Shown here in pieces: positions 56,415 through 64,000 of a stretch of 64,000 bases of DNA. How positions within the stretch are numbered: the stretch's first letter is position 1; each line of letters starts with the position of its first letter. The stretch is from Planomicrobium sp. CPCC 101079. Lineage in GTDB: Bacteria; Bacillota; Bacilli; Bacillales_A; Planococcaceae. The notes under the pieces were generated by a model. It had not been told where the DNA came from, did not search any database, and worked only from the letters and a program-made list of their open reading frames with translations. The DNA lies in contig NZ_VOHC01000029.1 of NCBI RefSeq assembly GCF_007859275.1, forward strand, positions 180,862-244,861, given 5' to 3'. The position numbers and the translations under genes were made by a program.

Positions 56415-57302
56415 TTATAAAGGCTGCTGCTGCAGCCAATCTTGCCAAATTTCATAGCTTGGGCCGAGAAGCGCGATGTTGCCATCGATTTTATCTTCTG
56501 ATACGCCTTGTCCTCCAACCAAAAAATGAATATCCGGATTTACTTCAGCCAATTTTTTTACATAATGGTCAATAGCGGGCAGGAAGTCCTCCCTCGATAT
56601 CGACATACAGACAATTTTAAAGTTTTGCCGAAGCACCAATTCATCCAGGCCTTCAAGTGGGGTATCGGGTCCAATATAAGCCACTGAAAACCCGTTTTCA
56701 CGCAAGAACAAGGTGAACAACAGCAAGCCGAGCTGATGGTGCTCGCCGCTTGGGCACAAGGCTATTACTTTTGGCAAATCTTCGGATGTGGGAAATACGC
56801 GGAAAAACTGATTGAATCGCTGTTGCACAATATGGCTGATCAAATGTTCATGAGCGATAGTGATGGTGCCGTTTTCCCACTCGTCCCCTATGCGAACCAT
56901 CAAAGGAACGATAATAGAGAAAAAAACAGTACGGTAATGGAACAACGAAAAGTTCAAGTCGAGAAGATAGTTAAAACGCTCTGTATCCATTTCAGCTGCT
57001 GCTGCATATAATTCCTGTATTTGTTTATCATAAGGCTGGTCGGTGCGCTCTTCTGCAACGGCCGGTTTCGTATGAAACTTTTTCCGGGAAAGATGAAGCT
57101 GCTGAACGGCTTGGCTAATCTTCATGCCTTTTTCCTGCACTTGGATTTTCAGCCATTTTAAATCTTCTAAGTTCTGGTCCGAATAAAGGCGATGCCCTGA
57201 TTCCGTGCGCGCAGGAGTAATCGCCTCATAGCGTGTTTCCCATGAACGGATGGTCACTTTTGGCATATCTAATATTTTGGCGGCTGCTTTGATATTGTAC
57301 AT
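56415..57302 (-). CDS. MerR-type regulator with B12-binding domain (CarH/LitR-like)
   Basis: 295 aa from ATG 57302; a longer frame exists but the MerR fold begins MYNIKAAAKILDMPKVTIRSW, with only a weak TAGGT site. Residues 1-70 are a MerR winged helix, ~95-170 the B12-cap helical domain and ~178-290 the Rossmann-like cobalamin domain. The cap motif W142-ENG-TITIA-HEH153 matches W-x2-G-x5-E-H, and E187-H-H189-Q-L-G matches the lower-axial-His motif E-x-H-x2-G. The residue after W142 is Glu; as I recall the CarH upper-axial His sits there. So B12 sensing is likely but classic light switching may be altered. It follows two MFS genes on the same strand. Confidence 0.82.
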   Translation of the reverse strand: MYNIKAAAKILDMPKVTIRSWETRYEAITPARTESGHRLYSDQNLEDLKWLKIQVQEKGMKISQAVQQLHLSRKKFHTKPAVAEERTDQPYDKQIQELYAAAAEMDTERFNYLLDLNFSLFHYRTVFFSIIVPLMVRIGDEWENGTITIAHEHLISHIVQQRFNQFFRVFPTSEDLPKVIALCPSGEHHQLGLLLFTLFLRENGFSVAYIGPDTPLEGLDELVLRQNFKIVCMSISREDFLPAIDHYVKKLAEVNPDIHFLVGGQGVSEDKIDGNIALLGPSYEIWQDWLQQQPL

Positions 57303-57403
57303 AGCATTACCTACATTTCTATAGTTTAGTCGTAAAGTTATATAATTATTATACATCGTGTAGGCGCATTACGTAAAGCTGGGCACACGCCAGCAGAAAA
57401 ATG

Positions 57404-57438
57404 AAAAAGCTGATCCCTTAAATAGGGACCAGCTTTTT
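57404..57438. terminator. Terminator between MFS gene and MerR gene
   Basis: AAAAAGCTGATCCCT pairs with AGGGACCAGCTTTTT (one mismatch) around TAAAT. It ends the minus-strand MFS gene, so the MerR gene has its own promoter. Confidence 0.8.
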
Positions 57439-57439
57439 G

Positions 57440-58642
57440 CTAGAAAATTGCGGCAGACGGTTTAACGGAGCGTGAACGTTGCCAGATGACGGTGATAGCC
57501 GTTGTAATCATCAACAATAATAAGCCCAGGATAAATGGATAAACAATGTTGATGTCATACAACATGCCCGCAAGCAGCGGCCCCATAACATTGCCGATGC
57601 TCATGTATGCATTGTTCATGCCCATTGCAAAACCAACTTCGCCTTCAGCCATTTTTGAAATCATGGTGTTGAGGACAGGGCGCAAAATGGAAGACGCCAT
57701 GAAGATGATCAATGACACAGCGAAGAACATAGCATAGTTTCCGGAAATCAGGGACAATAGGAAGCCGGCAGCCGCCACAATCAGGAATGTGATCAAGACC
57801 GCAGTCTCCCCATAGCGGCGGACAATGCGGTCCACAACAAACAACTGGACAATAACACTGACAATGCCTGTTGCCGTAATCATAAATGCAATGTCTTTTG
57901 CGGTCGATTGAAATTGGTTATCCAAATACAAACCGACAACCGACTCATAAGCGAGCAGGCCAAAGCTCATGACGAGCGTGATGACAAGCGGAATAAAATA
58001 AGGCATGCTGACGGAGCGTCCGATTTTCCGGAACATCGACTCTTGTTCAGCAAGAAGCATCGCTTCTGTTTGTTCTGAAGCTGGTGCGTCGTTTTCTTTC
58101 AATAAGGCAACCGAAAAAAGAACTGCTACAAGCGAGACGAACGCCGAAACCAAAAATGGCAGCTTCATATCGTAATCGGCAAGAAAACCGCCGATGCCGG
58201 GTCCGACCACAATGCCAAGCGACATGGACGCCGAAACAAGGCTATTGCCTTTTGCGCGCTGGTCATGCGTGGTGATGTCCGCAATATAGGCGAAAATCGC
58301 CGGAACGAGCATTGCCGCACCAATTCCGCCGATGACGCGGGAAAGGTACAAAATCCAAATGGAATCGGATGCGTAAAAGACGAACATAGAAGCGGTCAAA
58401 CCGGCAAGGCCGTAAATGATCATTTTGCGGCGGCCGTATTGGTCGGCCCATTTGCCTGCAATCGGAGAAAACAGGAATTGCGCGGCTGCAAAAATTGCAA
58501 TCATCAAACCGGCAGCCATGCCGCCTTGATTGATGGAAGCCAAGTACGAAGGAAGAATCGGAATGATGATTCCGAAGCTTGCAATAGCGATAAACATATT
58601 GATCATTAAGATGACTATTTTTTTTCTTTGGTCTGCAGACAT
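57440..58642 (-). CDS. MFS multidrug exporter (Bmr/NorA-like), copy 1
   Basis: 400 aa from ATG 58642. Twelve helices; DHA1 motif A GKWADQYGRRKMIIYGLAGLTASM near residue 65, motif C SASMSLGIVVGPGIGGFLAD near 140. Strongly related to the next gene upstream (58804-60036) across its length, starting MxxxQRKKIxILMIxMFIAIxSFGI. Both export hydrophobic cations with protons. The two genes are separated by a terminator. Confidence 0.88.
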   Translation of the reverse strand: MSADQRKKIVILMINMFIAIASFGIIIPILPSYLASINQGGMAAGLMIAIFAAAQFLFSPIAGKWADQYGRRKMIIYGLAGLTASMFVFYASDSIWILYLSRVIGGIGAAMLVPAIFAYIADITTHDQRAKGNSLVSASMSLGIVVGPGIGGFLADYDMKLPFLVSAFVSLVAVLFSVALLKENDAPASEQTEAMLLAEQESMFRKIGRSVSMPYFIPLVITLVMSFGLLAYESVVGLYLDNQFQSTAKDIAFMITATGIVSVIVQLFVVDRIVRRYGETAVLITFLIVAAAGFLLSLISGNYAMFFAVSLIIFMASSILRPVLNTMISKMAEGEVGFAMGMNNAYMSIGNVMGPLLAGMLYDINIVYPFILGLLLLMITTAITVIWQRSRSVKPSAAIF

Positions 58643-58793
58643 GAAAAAGCAGCCTCATTTCTATCTGTATTATTTTTTCGGGACACTAAAATTATGAATC
58701 CAACCTTTTTAGGATAGGGTTCCTTCAGTGGTTTGTCAATGCAGCAAACTTAACTTTTGAGCATCCTTTCTTTGCTTAAGCAAAAAAAAGAAA

Positions 58794-58823
58794 AAGCCGA
58801 ATCCTAAACGAGGGATTCAGCTT
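58794..58823 (-). terminator. Terminator of the second MFS gene
   Basis: On the minus strand AAGC-GAATCC pairs with GGATTC-GCTT with one bulge each, followed by a T run (TTTTTCTTTTTTT). It overlaps the stop region of the gene. Confidence 0.65.
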
Positions 58824-60036
58824 CTAGAGCATGAGTTTCAGCAGTAGCAATCGTTTTTCGGCCGTTTGAACGGTACCAAGCGACTGTGATTCCGATTGTA
58901 ACCATCAACATCGACAAGCCAAGAATAAACGGATAAACCATTTGAGTATCGTACAGCATACCGGCCGAAATTGGGCCGATGACATTGCCGATTCCCATAT
59001 AAGATGTGCTCATTCCCATGGCAAAACCGACTTCGCCTTTGGCCAGCTTTGAAATCAGGATATTCAGCACCGGGCGAAGAATCGACATCGCCATGAAAAT
59101 AATCAATGTCACAACAAAGAACATGACATAGCTTCCCGCAACCAAAGCCAACAAGAACCCGGCGGAAGCAACAATAAGAAACGTAATCAATACAGGAACT
59201 TCGCCAAAGCGGCGAATCAGCCGGTCGACAGCAAACAATTGCGTAAGGACGCTGACTCCTTGTATCGCGATGCAAATAAGGGCGATATCTTGTACGCTGG
59301 CATTAAACTCATCATTGAGAACTAAACCAAAAACAGATTCAAATGCCACCAAACCAAAACTCATGACAAATGTGATGATGAGTGGAATAAAATAAGGCAT
59401 TTTAGTGGAGCGGGCTATTTTTTGGGACATGGACTCTTCGTCTTTAAGGTTTCTAACGTTCTCTTGGCCAGTGCGCAGCGGATCGCTTTCTTTTAAGAAG
59501 GCAAGTGCAAATAGGACTGAGGCAAGAGTGATAAAGCCGGAAACAAGGAAAGGCGCCTTGACGCTGAAATCAGACATAAACAGCATGATAATCGGTCCGG
59601 CAACAAGGCCCATGGATACGGAAGCCGTAACCAGCCCGGTCCCTTTTGCCCGCTTTTCAAGCGATGTCACGTCTGCTGTATAAGCGAAGACAGCGGGAAT
59701 AAGAAAAGCATCACCGATGCCGCCGATAACACGTGCAGTATATAAAACCCATAAAAGGTCAGTTGCATAGAACATGAAGCCTGAAAAAGCGATCATTGCC
59801 AGTCCAATGATAATCATTTTGCGGCGGCCGTACAAATCGGTCCATTTCCCGCCGAGTGGAGCAAACAAAAGCTGAGCGCCGGCAAAGATGGCGATAATCA
59901 TTCCGGATGCCATTCCGCCTTGGCCGATCGATTCCAGATAAGCCGGAATTACGGGTCCGGTAATCCCGAAACTTGTTATAGCAATAAACATAGTAATCAT
60001 TAATATGGTAATTTTTTTTCGCTGTTCAATAGTCAT
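58804..60036 (-). CDS. MFS multidrug exporter (Bmr/NorA-like), copy 2
   Basis: 410 aa from ATG 60036. Same twelve-helix plan as copy 1: GKWTDLYGRRKMIIIGLAMIAFSG (motif A) and TASVSMGLVAGPIIMLFMSD (motif C, with the usual second GG lost). The C-terminal tail after the last helix is longer and acidic. Clear tandem duplication with copy 1; the substrate ranges may have diverged. Confidence 0.88.
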   Translation of the reverse strand: MTIEQRKKITILMITMFIAITSFGITGPVIPAYLESIGQGGMASGMIIAIFAGAQLLFAPLGGKWTDLYGRRKMIIIGLAMIAFSGFMFYATDLLWVLYTARVIGGIGDAFLIPAVFAYTADVTSLEKRAKGTGLVTASVSMGLVAGPIIMLFMSDFSVKAPFLVSGFITLASVLFALAFLKESDPLRTGQENVRNLKDEESMSQKIARSTKMPYFIPLIITFVMSFGLVAFESVFGLVLNDEFNASVQDIALICIAIQGVSVLTQLFAVDRLIRRFGEVPVLITFLIVASAGFLLALVAGSYVMFFVVTLIIFMAMSILRPVLNILISKLAKGEVGFAMGMSTSYMGIGNVIGPISAGMLYDTQMVYPFILGLSMLMVTIGITVAWYRSNGRKTIATAETHALEAESLV

Positions 60037-60440
60037 TAAAAGTGGTCCTCAATTCATATATAAATTATTGCGCAATCGCGTTTTTCGTTTTGACAACTTT
60101 CATATAGTATTCCGCTAAGAGGGACAAGTCAATAAAAAAATCCGATTTTTATTAAAAAAATGGTTTATAAAAATGTTTTGCTGAAAACACTTTTTAAGAA
60201 ATTTTTCTTAGTGTTTTTTTGTAAGAGCTTTCAATGTCTCTTTGACAAGGAATTATAGTGAAATACAACTTACAACTAATTGAATCGCGGTTTGAAAAAA
60301 AGGGAACAGGGAATGTCAAAACTGTGACGCGTAAGAATGGAATATTGGAAGTTTTGGAGCAGGGTTTTTAGAGAAATGATGCGCAGGATTTATAATAGAG
60401 ATAAGCGGAAAACACAATTTAAACTCGAAAGGTGACAGTG
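60037..60440. other. Divergent intergenic region of two transcription units
   Basis: 404 bases between a minus-strand MFS gene and a plus-strand CoA-transferase gene. AT-rich, with possible promoter elements: TTGACA near 60094 and 60242, and TATAAT at 60391-60396 ahead of the CoA-transferase. No pair has perfect 17-base spacing on the plus strand. No RNA gene or open frame is supported. Confidence 0.4.
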
Positions 60441-61955
60441 ATGGAAAACAACATTCATCGGATTCAAGCCATTCAATTGCAAGACCGTATTGTGAAAGCG
60501 GAAACAGCAGCTTCATGGATTCAAGACGGCATGACGCTCGGACTGAGCGGGTTTACCCGTGCGGGTGATGCCAAGGCGATTCCTTATGCTTTGGTGCAGC
60601 GGGCAGAATCGGAAAGCTTCAAAGTGAATGTGTTTACCGGGGCCTCGCTCGGCTCGGATATTGATAAATTATTTGCGGAAGCGGGCATCGTCAACAAGCG
60701 CTTGCCGTTCCAGGCAGATTCTGCCATGCGGAAAAAAATCAACGAAGGCGACATGCTGTTTGTTGACCATCACTTGTCCCATACAGCAGAGTGGATCAAA
60801 GCGAATGTCATTGAACCGATAGACTTTGCAATCATTGAGGCGCTTTCGATTACAGAAGATGGCATGATCATCCCGACAACTTCTGTTGGGAACTCAGCCC
60901 TTTTTGTGCAACATGCAAAAAACGTTATAGTGGAAATCAATTTAGACCAACCAAGGCTATTTGAAGGTATTCATGATATATACGATACTGGAAAGCAAGG
61001 CGAGCGGTCGCCGATTCCTTTGACCAAAGCCAGTGACCGGATCGGCACGATCGGCATTCCAGTGGATTTGGAAAAAATCAGAGGAATCGTATTTACCCAG
61101 CAAGAAGACTCGCCATCGCCGATTGTTCCGCCAGATACTGAGACAGAGATTATTGCCAGCCATCTTTTGGAGTTCTTGCGTTCTGAAGTTCAAGCGGGAC
61201 GGCTCACTGAAAAACTGGCGCCGCTGCAATCCGGCATCGGTTCGGTTGCAAATGCCGTGTTGGAAGGGTTGATCGACTCGGAGTTCACCGATTTGGAGAT
61301 GTATTCAGAAGTGCTGCAGGATGCCGTATTTGATTTGATTGATGCGGGGAAAGTGAAATTTGCATCAAGTTCTTCTATTACATTGTCTCAGGAAAAAATG
61401 GAGCAGGTATACGCCGATTTTAAGAAGTACCGCGATAAAATTGTCCTGCGGCCTCAGGAAATTTCCAACCATCCGGAGATTATCCGACGCCTCGGCCTGA
61501 TTTCAATCAACACAGCGCTGGAATTTGATATTTACGGCAACGTCAATTCCACTCATGTATCGGGAACAAAAATGATGAACGGCATCGGCGGCTCCGGGGA
61601 TTTTGCCCGCAACGCGCGCCTTGCGATATTCGTCACTAAATCAATCGCCAAGGACGGAAAAATTTCCAGCATTGTACCGTTTGTTTCCCACGTGGATCAC
61701 ACGGAACACGATGTGGATATTGTCGTGACGGAACAGGGCTATGCCGACTTGCGCGGGCTAGCGCCGCGCGAACGGGTAGAGTTGATCATCGATAATTGTA
61801 TGCATCCGATGTACCGGGAACAGATGCGTGCGTACTATAAAGAAGCGTTGACACGCGGTGGACAGACGCCGCATGTGCTGGAAAAAGCATTTTCTTGGCA
61901 CACGAACCTTGCACAAGCAGGGACAATGCTTCAACAAAAAGAACAGTTTATTTAA
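60441..61955 (+). CDS. Acetyl-CoA hydrolase/transferase family, succinyl-CoA:acetate CoA-transferase-like
   Basis: 504 aa from ATG 60441, with AAAGGTG seven bases upstream; GTGs at 60432 and 60438 are alternatives. Class I CoA-transferase of the Ach1/Cat1 type: TLGLSGFTRAGDAKAIP near residue 33, GASLGSDIDKLFAEAGI, active-site region GNSALFVQHAKNVIVEIN, SGIGSVANAVLEGL near 270 with the conserved glutamate region, and HVSGTKMMNGIGGSGDFARNARLAIF near 375. Such enzymes move CoA between acetate and succinate, or hydrolyse acetyl-CoA slowly. A cre-like site lies just inside the gene, suggesting catabolite control. Confidence 0.85.
   Translation: MENNIHRIQAIQLQDRIVKAETAASWIQDGMTLGLSGFTRAGDAKAIPYALVQRAESESFKVNVFTGASLGSDIDKLFAEAGIVNKRLPFQADSAMRKKINEGDMLFVDHHLSHTAEWIKANVIEPIDFAIIEALSITEDGMIIPTTSVGNSALFVQHAKNVIVEINLDQPRLFEGIHDIYDTGKQGERSPIPLTKASDRIGTIGIPVDLEKIRGIVFTQQEDSPSPIVPPDTETEIIASHLLEFLRSEVQAGRLTEKLAPLQSGIGSVANAVLEGLIDSEFTDLEMYSEVLQDAVFDLIDAGKVKFASSSSITLSQEKMEQVYADFKKYRDKIVLRPQEISNHPEIIRRLGLISINTALEFDIYGNVNSTHVSGTKMMNGIGGSGDFARNARLAIFVTKSIAKDGKISSIVPFVSHVDHTEHDVDIVVTEQGYADLRGLAPRERVELIIDNCMHPMYREQMRAYYKEALTRGGQTPHVLEKAFSWHTNLAQAGTMLQQKEQFI
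60493..60506. promoter_or_regulatory. Intragenic cre-like site
   Basis: TGAAAGCGGAAACA fits WTGNAANCGNWNNCW except for the first base. It lies about 50 bases inside the CoA-transferase gene. Roadblock cre sites inside genes are known in Bacillus. Chance occurrence in coding sequence is a real alternative. Confidence 0.4.
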
Positions 61956-61962
61956 AAATTTA

Positions 61963-62000
61963 AAACCCAGCCAGTCCCCGTGAAGGGTTTGGCTGGGTTT
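61963..62000. terminator. Terminator between convergent CoA-transferase and VOC genes
   Basis: AAACCCAGCC pairs with GGCTGGGTTT across an 18-base loop that can also pair partly; flanks are A- and T-rich on both sides. Confidence 0.75.
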
Positions 62001-62001
62001 A

Positions 62002-62472
62002 TTATTTGCTGCCGTACATTTCCGAAGTACTGCGCGAATACAGTTCAATTGTATGGCCGAAAGGATCTTTTGTGTAAACCAAATAATGCGGCTTGCCTTC
62101 AGAAAGATTCCAGATTTTGCTGGTTTGTTTGCCGCCATGCTGTACAATTCGCTCAATTGTTTCCACTAAGTCATCAACAATGAGGCAGATGTGGAAAAAA
62201 CCGGAGTGAGCAGGAAGTGGCTCTTCTTCAAAACTGGGCTGCTGAAATTCAAATAATTCGATTCCGACGCCGCCCATTGACATCAAATGTACATTGCGCA
62301 TTTTTTTCACTTCGTTACCTAATAAGTCTTGTGTCATATTGCGTTGTTTTTCATTTTCTTCATTAAATTCAAAAGGCCCGGCAAGCACATAAAAGCCGAA
62401 TACTTTACTGTACCAGTCGATGGCCCGTTCCAAGTTGGGAACTGCAAGTCCTACATGAGTTATGACACTCAT
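62002..62472 (-). CDS. VOC-family (glyoxalase-like) protein
   Basis: 156 aa from ATG 62472 behind GGAGGCGG. Two beta-alpha-beta-beta-beta modules: THVGLAVPNLERAIDWYSKVFGF with metal His6, MGGVGIELFEF with Glu, then SGFFHICLIVDDLVETIERI with His and VYTKDPFGHTIELY with Glu. The four metal ligands of the VOC superfamily are in place. Could be a dioxygenase, epimerase, or glyoxalase-like lyase; the reaction is not set by sequence. Confidence 0.82.
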   Translation of the reverse strand: MSVITHVGLAVPNLERAIDWYSKVFGFYVLAGPFEFNEENEKQRNMTQDLLGNEVKKMRNVHLMSMGGVGIELFEFQQPSFEEEPLPAHSGFFHICLIVDDLVETIERIVQHGGKQTSKIWNLSEGKPHYLVYTKDPFGHTIELYSRSTSEMYGSK

Positions 62473-62629
62473 TTCACCGCCTCCTTATGTATAGAACATT
62501 ACCCAGAATCCGGCGTTCTAATCCAACATGAAAACAGAGTTTTCTGTATAAACAAAAATAGTTGTTGTCAAAGGCTATTTTTAGTATTATAATAAGCAAT
62601 TGTGAAATTCGAAAAGAGGGTATTAAACA

Positions 62630-63697
62630 ATGAAAAATTCCATCTATGGATTGACGTTAGATCAACTAAAAGATTGGTTTTTGGAAAATGGACAAAAGAA
62701 ATACCGTGCCGAACAAGTTTGGGACTGGTTATATATTAAGCGCGTCACTGAATTCTCCCAGATGAACAACTTGAGCAAAGAGGTTGTTCATCTGCTGGAG
62801 GAAAACTTCGCGATTCGTACACTTGAGGAAGCGGTCAAACAGGAATCTTCAGATGGAACCATCAAATTCCTTTTCCGTCTGCAGGACGGCAACTTGATCG
62901 AAACCGTTTTGATGCGATTCAAATACGGCAACTCGGTTTGTGTAACAACGCAAGTCGGCTGCAACATCGGCTGCAGTTTCTGCGCAAGCGGGCTATTGAA
63001 AAAGAGCCGCGACTTGACCGCTGGTGAAATTGTCGAGCAGATCATGCAAGTGCAGTCTCACTTTGATGCACAGAAAAAAGACGAACGGGTCAGCCATATC
63101 GTTGTTATGGGGATCGGCGAACCGTTTGACAACTACACAAATCTAATGGGCTTCCTGAATGTCGTCAACTCGCAAAAAGGGCTCGCTATCGGAGCTCGCC
63201 ACATCACGGTATCGACAAGCGGAATTGTGCCGAAAATCTACGATTACGCGGACGAAGGCTTGCAAGTCAATTTGGCGATTTCCATCCATGCGCCGAACAA
63301 TGAATTGCGTTCACGCATCATGAAGATCAACAAAGCTTATCCGATTGAGAAATTGATGGCAGCCATCGATTATTATCTGGAAAAATCAAACCGCCGCATC
63401 ACGTTCGAATATATTTTATTGCGTGATGTCAATGACCATGTTGAAGAAGCGAATCAGCTGGCGAAGCTGCTTGAAAACAAACGCCATTTGTCTTACGTTA
63501 ACTTGATTCCGTACAACTCTGTCAGCGAGCATGACCAGTACCAGCAAAGCACACCGGAAGCGATCAGCGCTTTCTTCGATGCTTTGAAAAAGAAAGGCAT
63601 CAACTGCGGCGTCCGTGTTGAACAAGGCGCAGATATCGATGCAGCTTGCGGCCAATTGCGAAGCAAGCAAATCAAAAAAGAAAAAGCAACTGTGTAA
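62630..63697 (+). CDS. rlmN: 23S rRNA adenine-2503 C2-methyltransferase, RlmN
   Basis: 355 aa from ATG 62630 behind AGAGGG. Radical-SAM enzyme: [10 protein letters not shown] carries the CxxxCxxC cluster near residue 110, MGIGEPFDN near 165 the SAM-binding GxxEP, and the conserved second-methyl cysteine lies in the C-terminal [12 protein letters not shown]. It makes m2A2503 in 23S rRNA and m2A37 in some tRNAs. The sequence ([32 protein letters not shown]) is closer to what I recall for lactic acid bacteria than to B. subtilis RlmN and lacks the ~30-residue N-terminal extension. It may be a second copy gained by transfer. Confidence 0.9.
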   Translation: MKNSIYGLTLDQLKDWFLENGQKKYRAEQVWDWLYIKRVTEFSQMNNLSKEVVHLLEENFAIRTLEEAVKQESSDGTIKFLFRLQDGNLIETVLMRFKYGNSVCVTTQVGCNIGCSFCASGLLKKSRDLTAGEIVEQIMQVQSHFDAQKKDERVSHIVVMGIGEPFDNYTNLMGFLNVVNSQKGLAIGARHITVSTSGIVPKIYDYADEGLQVNLAISIHAPNNELRSRIMKINKAYPIEKLMAAIDYYLEKSNRRITFEYILLRDVNDHVEEANQLAKLLENKRHLSYVNLIPYNSVSEHDQYQQSTPEAISAFFDALKKKGINCGVRVEQGADIDAACGQLRSKQIKKEKATV

Positions 63698-63703
63698 GCA
63701 AGT

Positions 63704-63733
63704 AAAAAGCGTCCTGCCTGCAGGACGCTTTTT
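63704..63733 (+). terminator. Terminator after rlmN
   Basis: AAAAAGCGTCCTG pairs perfectly with CAGGACGCTTTTT around CCTG. Confidence 0.88.
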
Positions 63734-63760
63734 CATGCTATTAGAGAGTTAGTTGATAGT

Positions 63761-63814
63761 TGTCCATTGCGCTCGGGCTTGACGCGTTCCGTGGGCGAGC
63801 GTTGAGCCGTTTGC
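63761..63814 (+). repeat. Short dispersed intergenic repeat, copy B
   Basis: CATTGCGCTC, six variable bases, GACGCGTTCCGTGGGCGAGCG, then GAGCC. This is the same order of conserved blocks as on the minus strand at 4068-4123. It lies between the rlmN terminator and the IS element. Confidence 0.5.
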
Positions 63815-63844
63815 TAAGCGCAAAAAAATCCCATCTGCGGACAT

Positions 63845-64000
63845 TAGAGTGACCCAATAAAATGAGACAAGGAAAAAACACCGCCATCGTCGTATGTAGT
63901 TATCCACGACAAATTGGAGGTGTTTTTCTGTATGGGTTCAAAAAAGGGATCAACCAAGCGATTCTATCCAGAAGAAATTAAGCAAGCGGTCATTCAACTG
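63845..64000 (+). mobile_element. IS3-like insertion sequence, left end only
   Basis: The left part of an IS element runs into the right edge. Its probable terminal repeat begins near 63845-63850 (GAGTGACCCAATAAAATGAGACAA), resembling IS3/IS150-group ends. A leader of about 85 bases precedes the orfA start. The exact end and target duplication cannot be given without the right end. Confidence 0.65.
63932..64000 (+). CDS. Transposase OrfA, N-terminal fragment
   Basis: 23 codons from ATG 63932 to the window edge: MGSKKGSTKRF then YPEEIKQAVIQL, the start of an IS3-family OrfA helix-turn-helix protein. GGAGG lies about 11 bases upstream and is inside a potential hairpin: AAAAACACC (63874-63882) can pair with GGTGTTTTT (63919-63927), with an inner GTCGT/ACGAC pair. 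That would mask part of the ribosome binding site in read-through transcripts, as known for other IS elements. OrfB and the right end lie outside the window. Confidence 0.7.
   Translation, partial: MGSKKGSTKRFYPEEIKQAVIQL

Noticed and set aside
62630..63697. Cfr-type resistance methyltransferase
   Set aside because: The motifs and the overall pattern match RlmN of lactic acid bacteria rather than Cfr; no resistance claim is supported.
1..64000. CRISPR array, tRNA or rRNA gene, prophage
   Set aside because: No regularly spaced repeats, no cloverleaf or rRNA-like sequence and no phage structural genes were found on reading both strands, although a tRNA scan was not run.

Overview
The window looks like chromosomal DNA of a Gram-positive, Bacillota-type bacterium, most likely a member of the Planococcaceae (Planococcus or a close relative). 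The grounds are strong purine-rich ribosome binding sites, a lysine riboswitch ahead of dapA, CcpA-type cre sites, an RsbQ/RsbR pair, a sigma-B-type promoter and cell-wall sorting signals. The genus is an inference; no rRNA or tRNA gene is present to fix it. I see no phage or CRISPR array. The only clear mobile element is the left end of an IS3-like insertion sequence cut by the right edge of the window.

Layout. 1-6 kb: two divergent FemAB/GNAT-like genes flank a decayed reading frame, followed by a methyltransferase, a truncated ATP-grasp gene and a luciferase-like monooxygenase. This stretch looks like the worn edge of an accessory region. 6-12 kb: two secreted repeat proteins with MPKTG sorting signals, and a class F-type sortase fused to a fibronectin-III-like domain directly downstream of one of them. 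12-16 kb: an alpha/beta hydrolase, an ECF sigma factor with its RskA-like anti-sigma factor, and a YflT/DUF2382 stress protein behind a sigma-B-like promoter.

16-37.5 kb: a large sugar island. An AraC regulator diverges from an arabinose/fucose-isomerase-family gene. Next comes a three-gene sensor (sugar-binding lipoprotein, YesM-like kinase, YesN-like regulator). A cre site then precedes a long collinear set: RhaT-P-Q-S type ABC importer, RhaM, fused aldolase-dehydrogenase RhaEW, RhaB, RhaA, DeoR-type RhaR, an HPr paralogue with Gln at position 15, and LutABC. Together these genes take up L-rhamnose, split it to DHAP and L-lactaldehyde, oxidise the lactaldehyde to L-lactate and then to pyruvate. 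The operon-borne HPr variant can carry only the regulatory Ser46 signal.

37.5-47 kb: three tandem SDR paralogues, a MacB/FtsX-like ABC exporter pair, a MATE exporter, and a signalling cassette of RsbQ, PAS-GGDEF cyclase and RsbR-type STAS protein. This cassette resembles rsbQ-rsbP, but the PP2C phosphatase is replaced by a diguanylate cyclase and a stressosome-type protein follows. 47-64 kb: dapA with its lysine riboswitch, a zinc metallopeptidase, a TraB-family membrane protein, nucleoside and purine permeases, a B12-binding MerR regulator beside two tandem MFS exporters, a succinyl-CoA:acetate CoA-transferase-like gene, a VOC protein, an RlmN of Lactobacillales-like type, and the incoming IS element.
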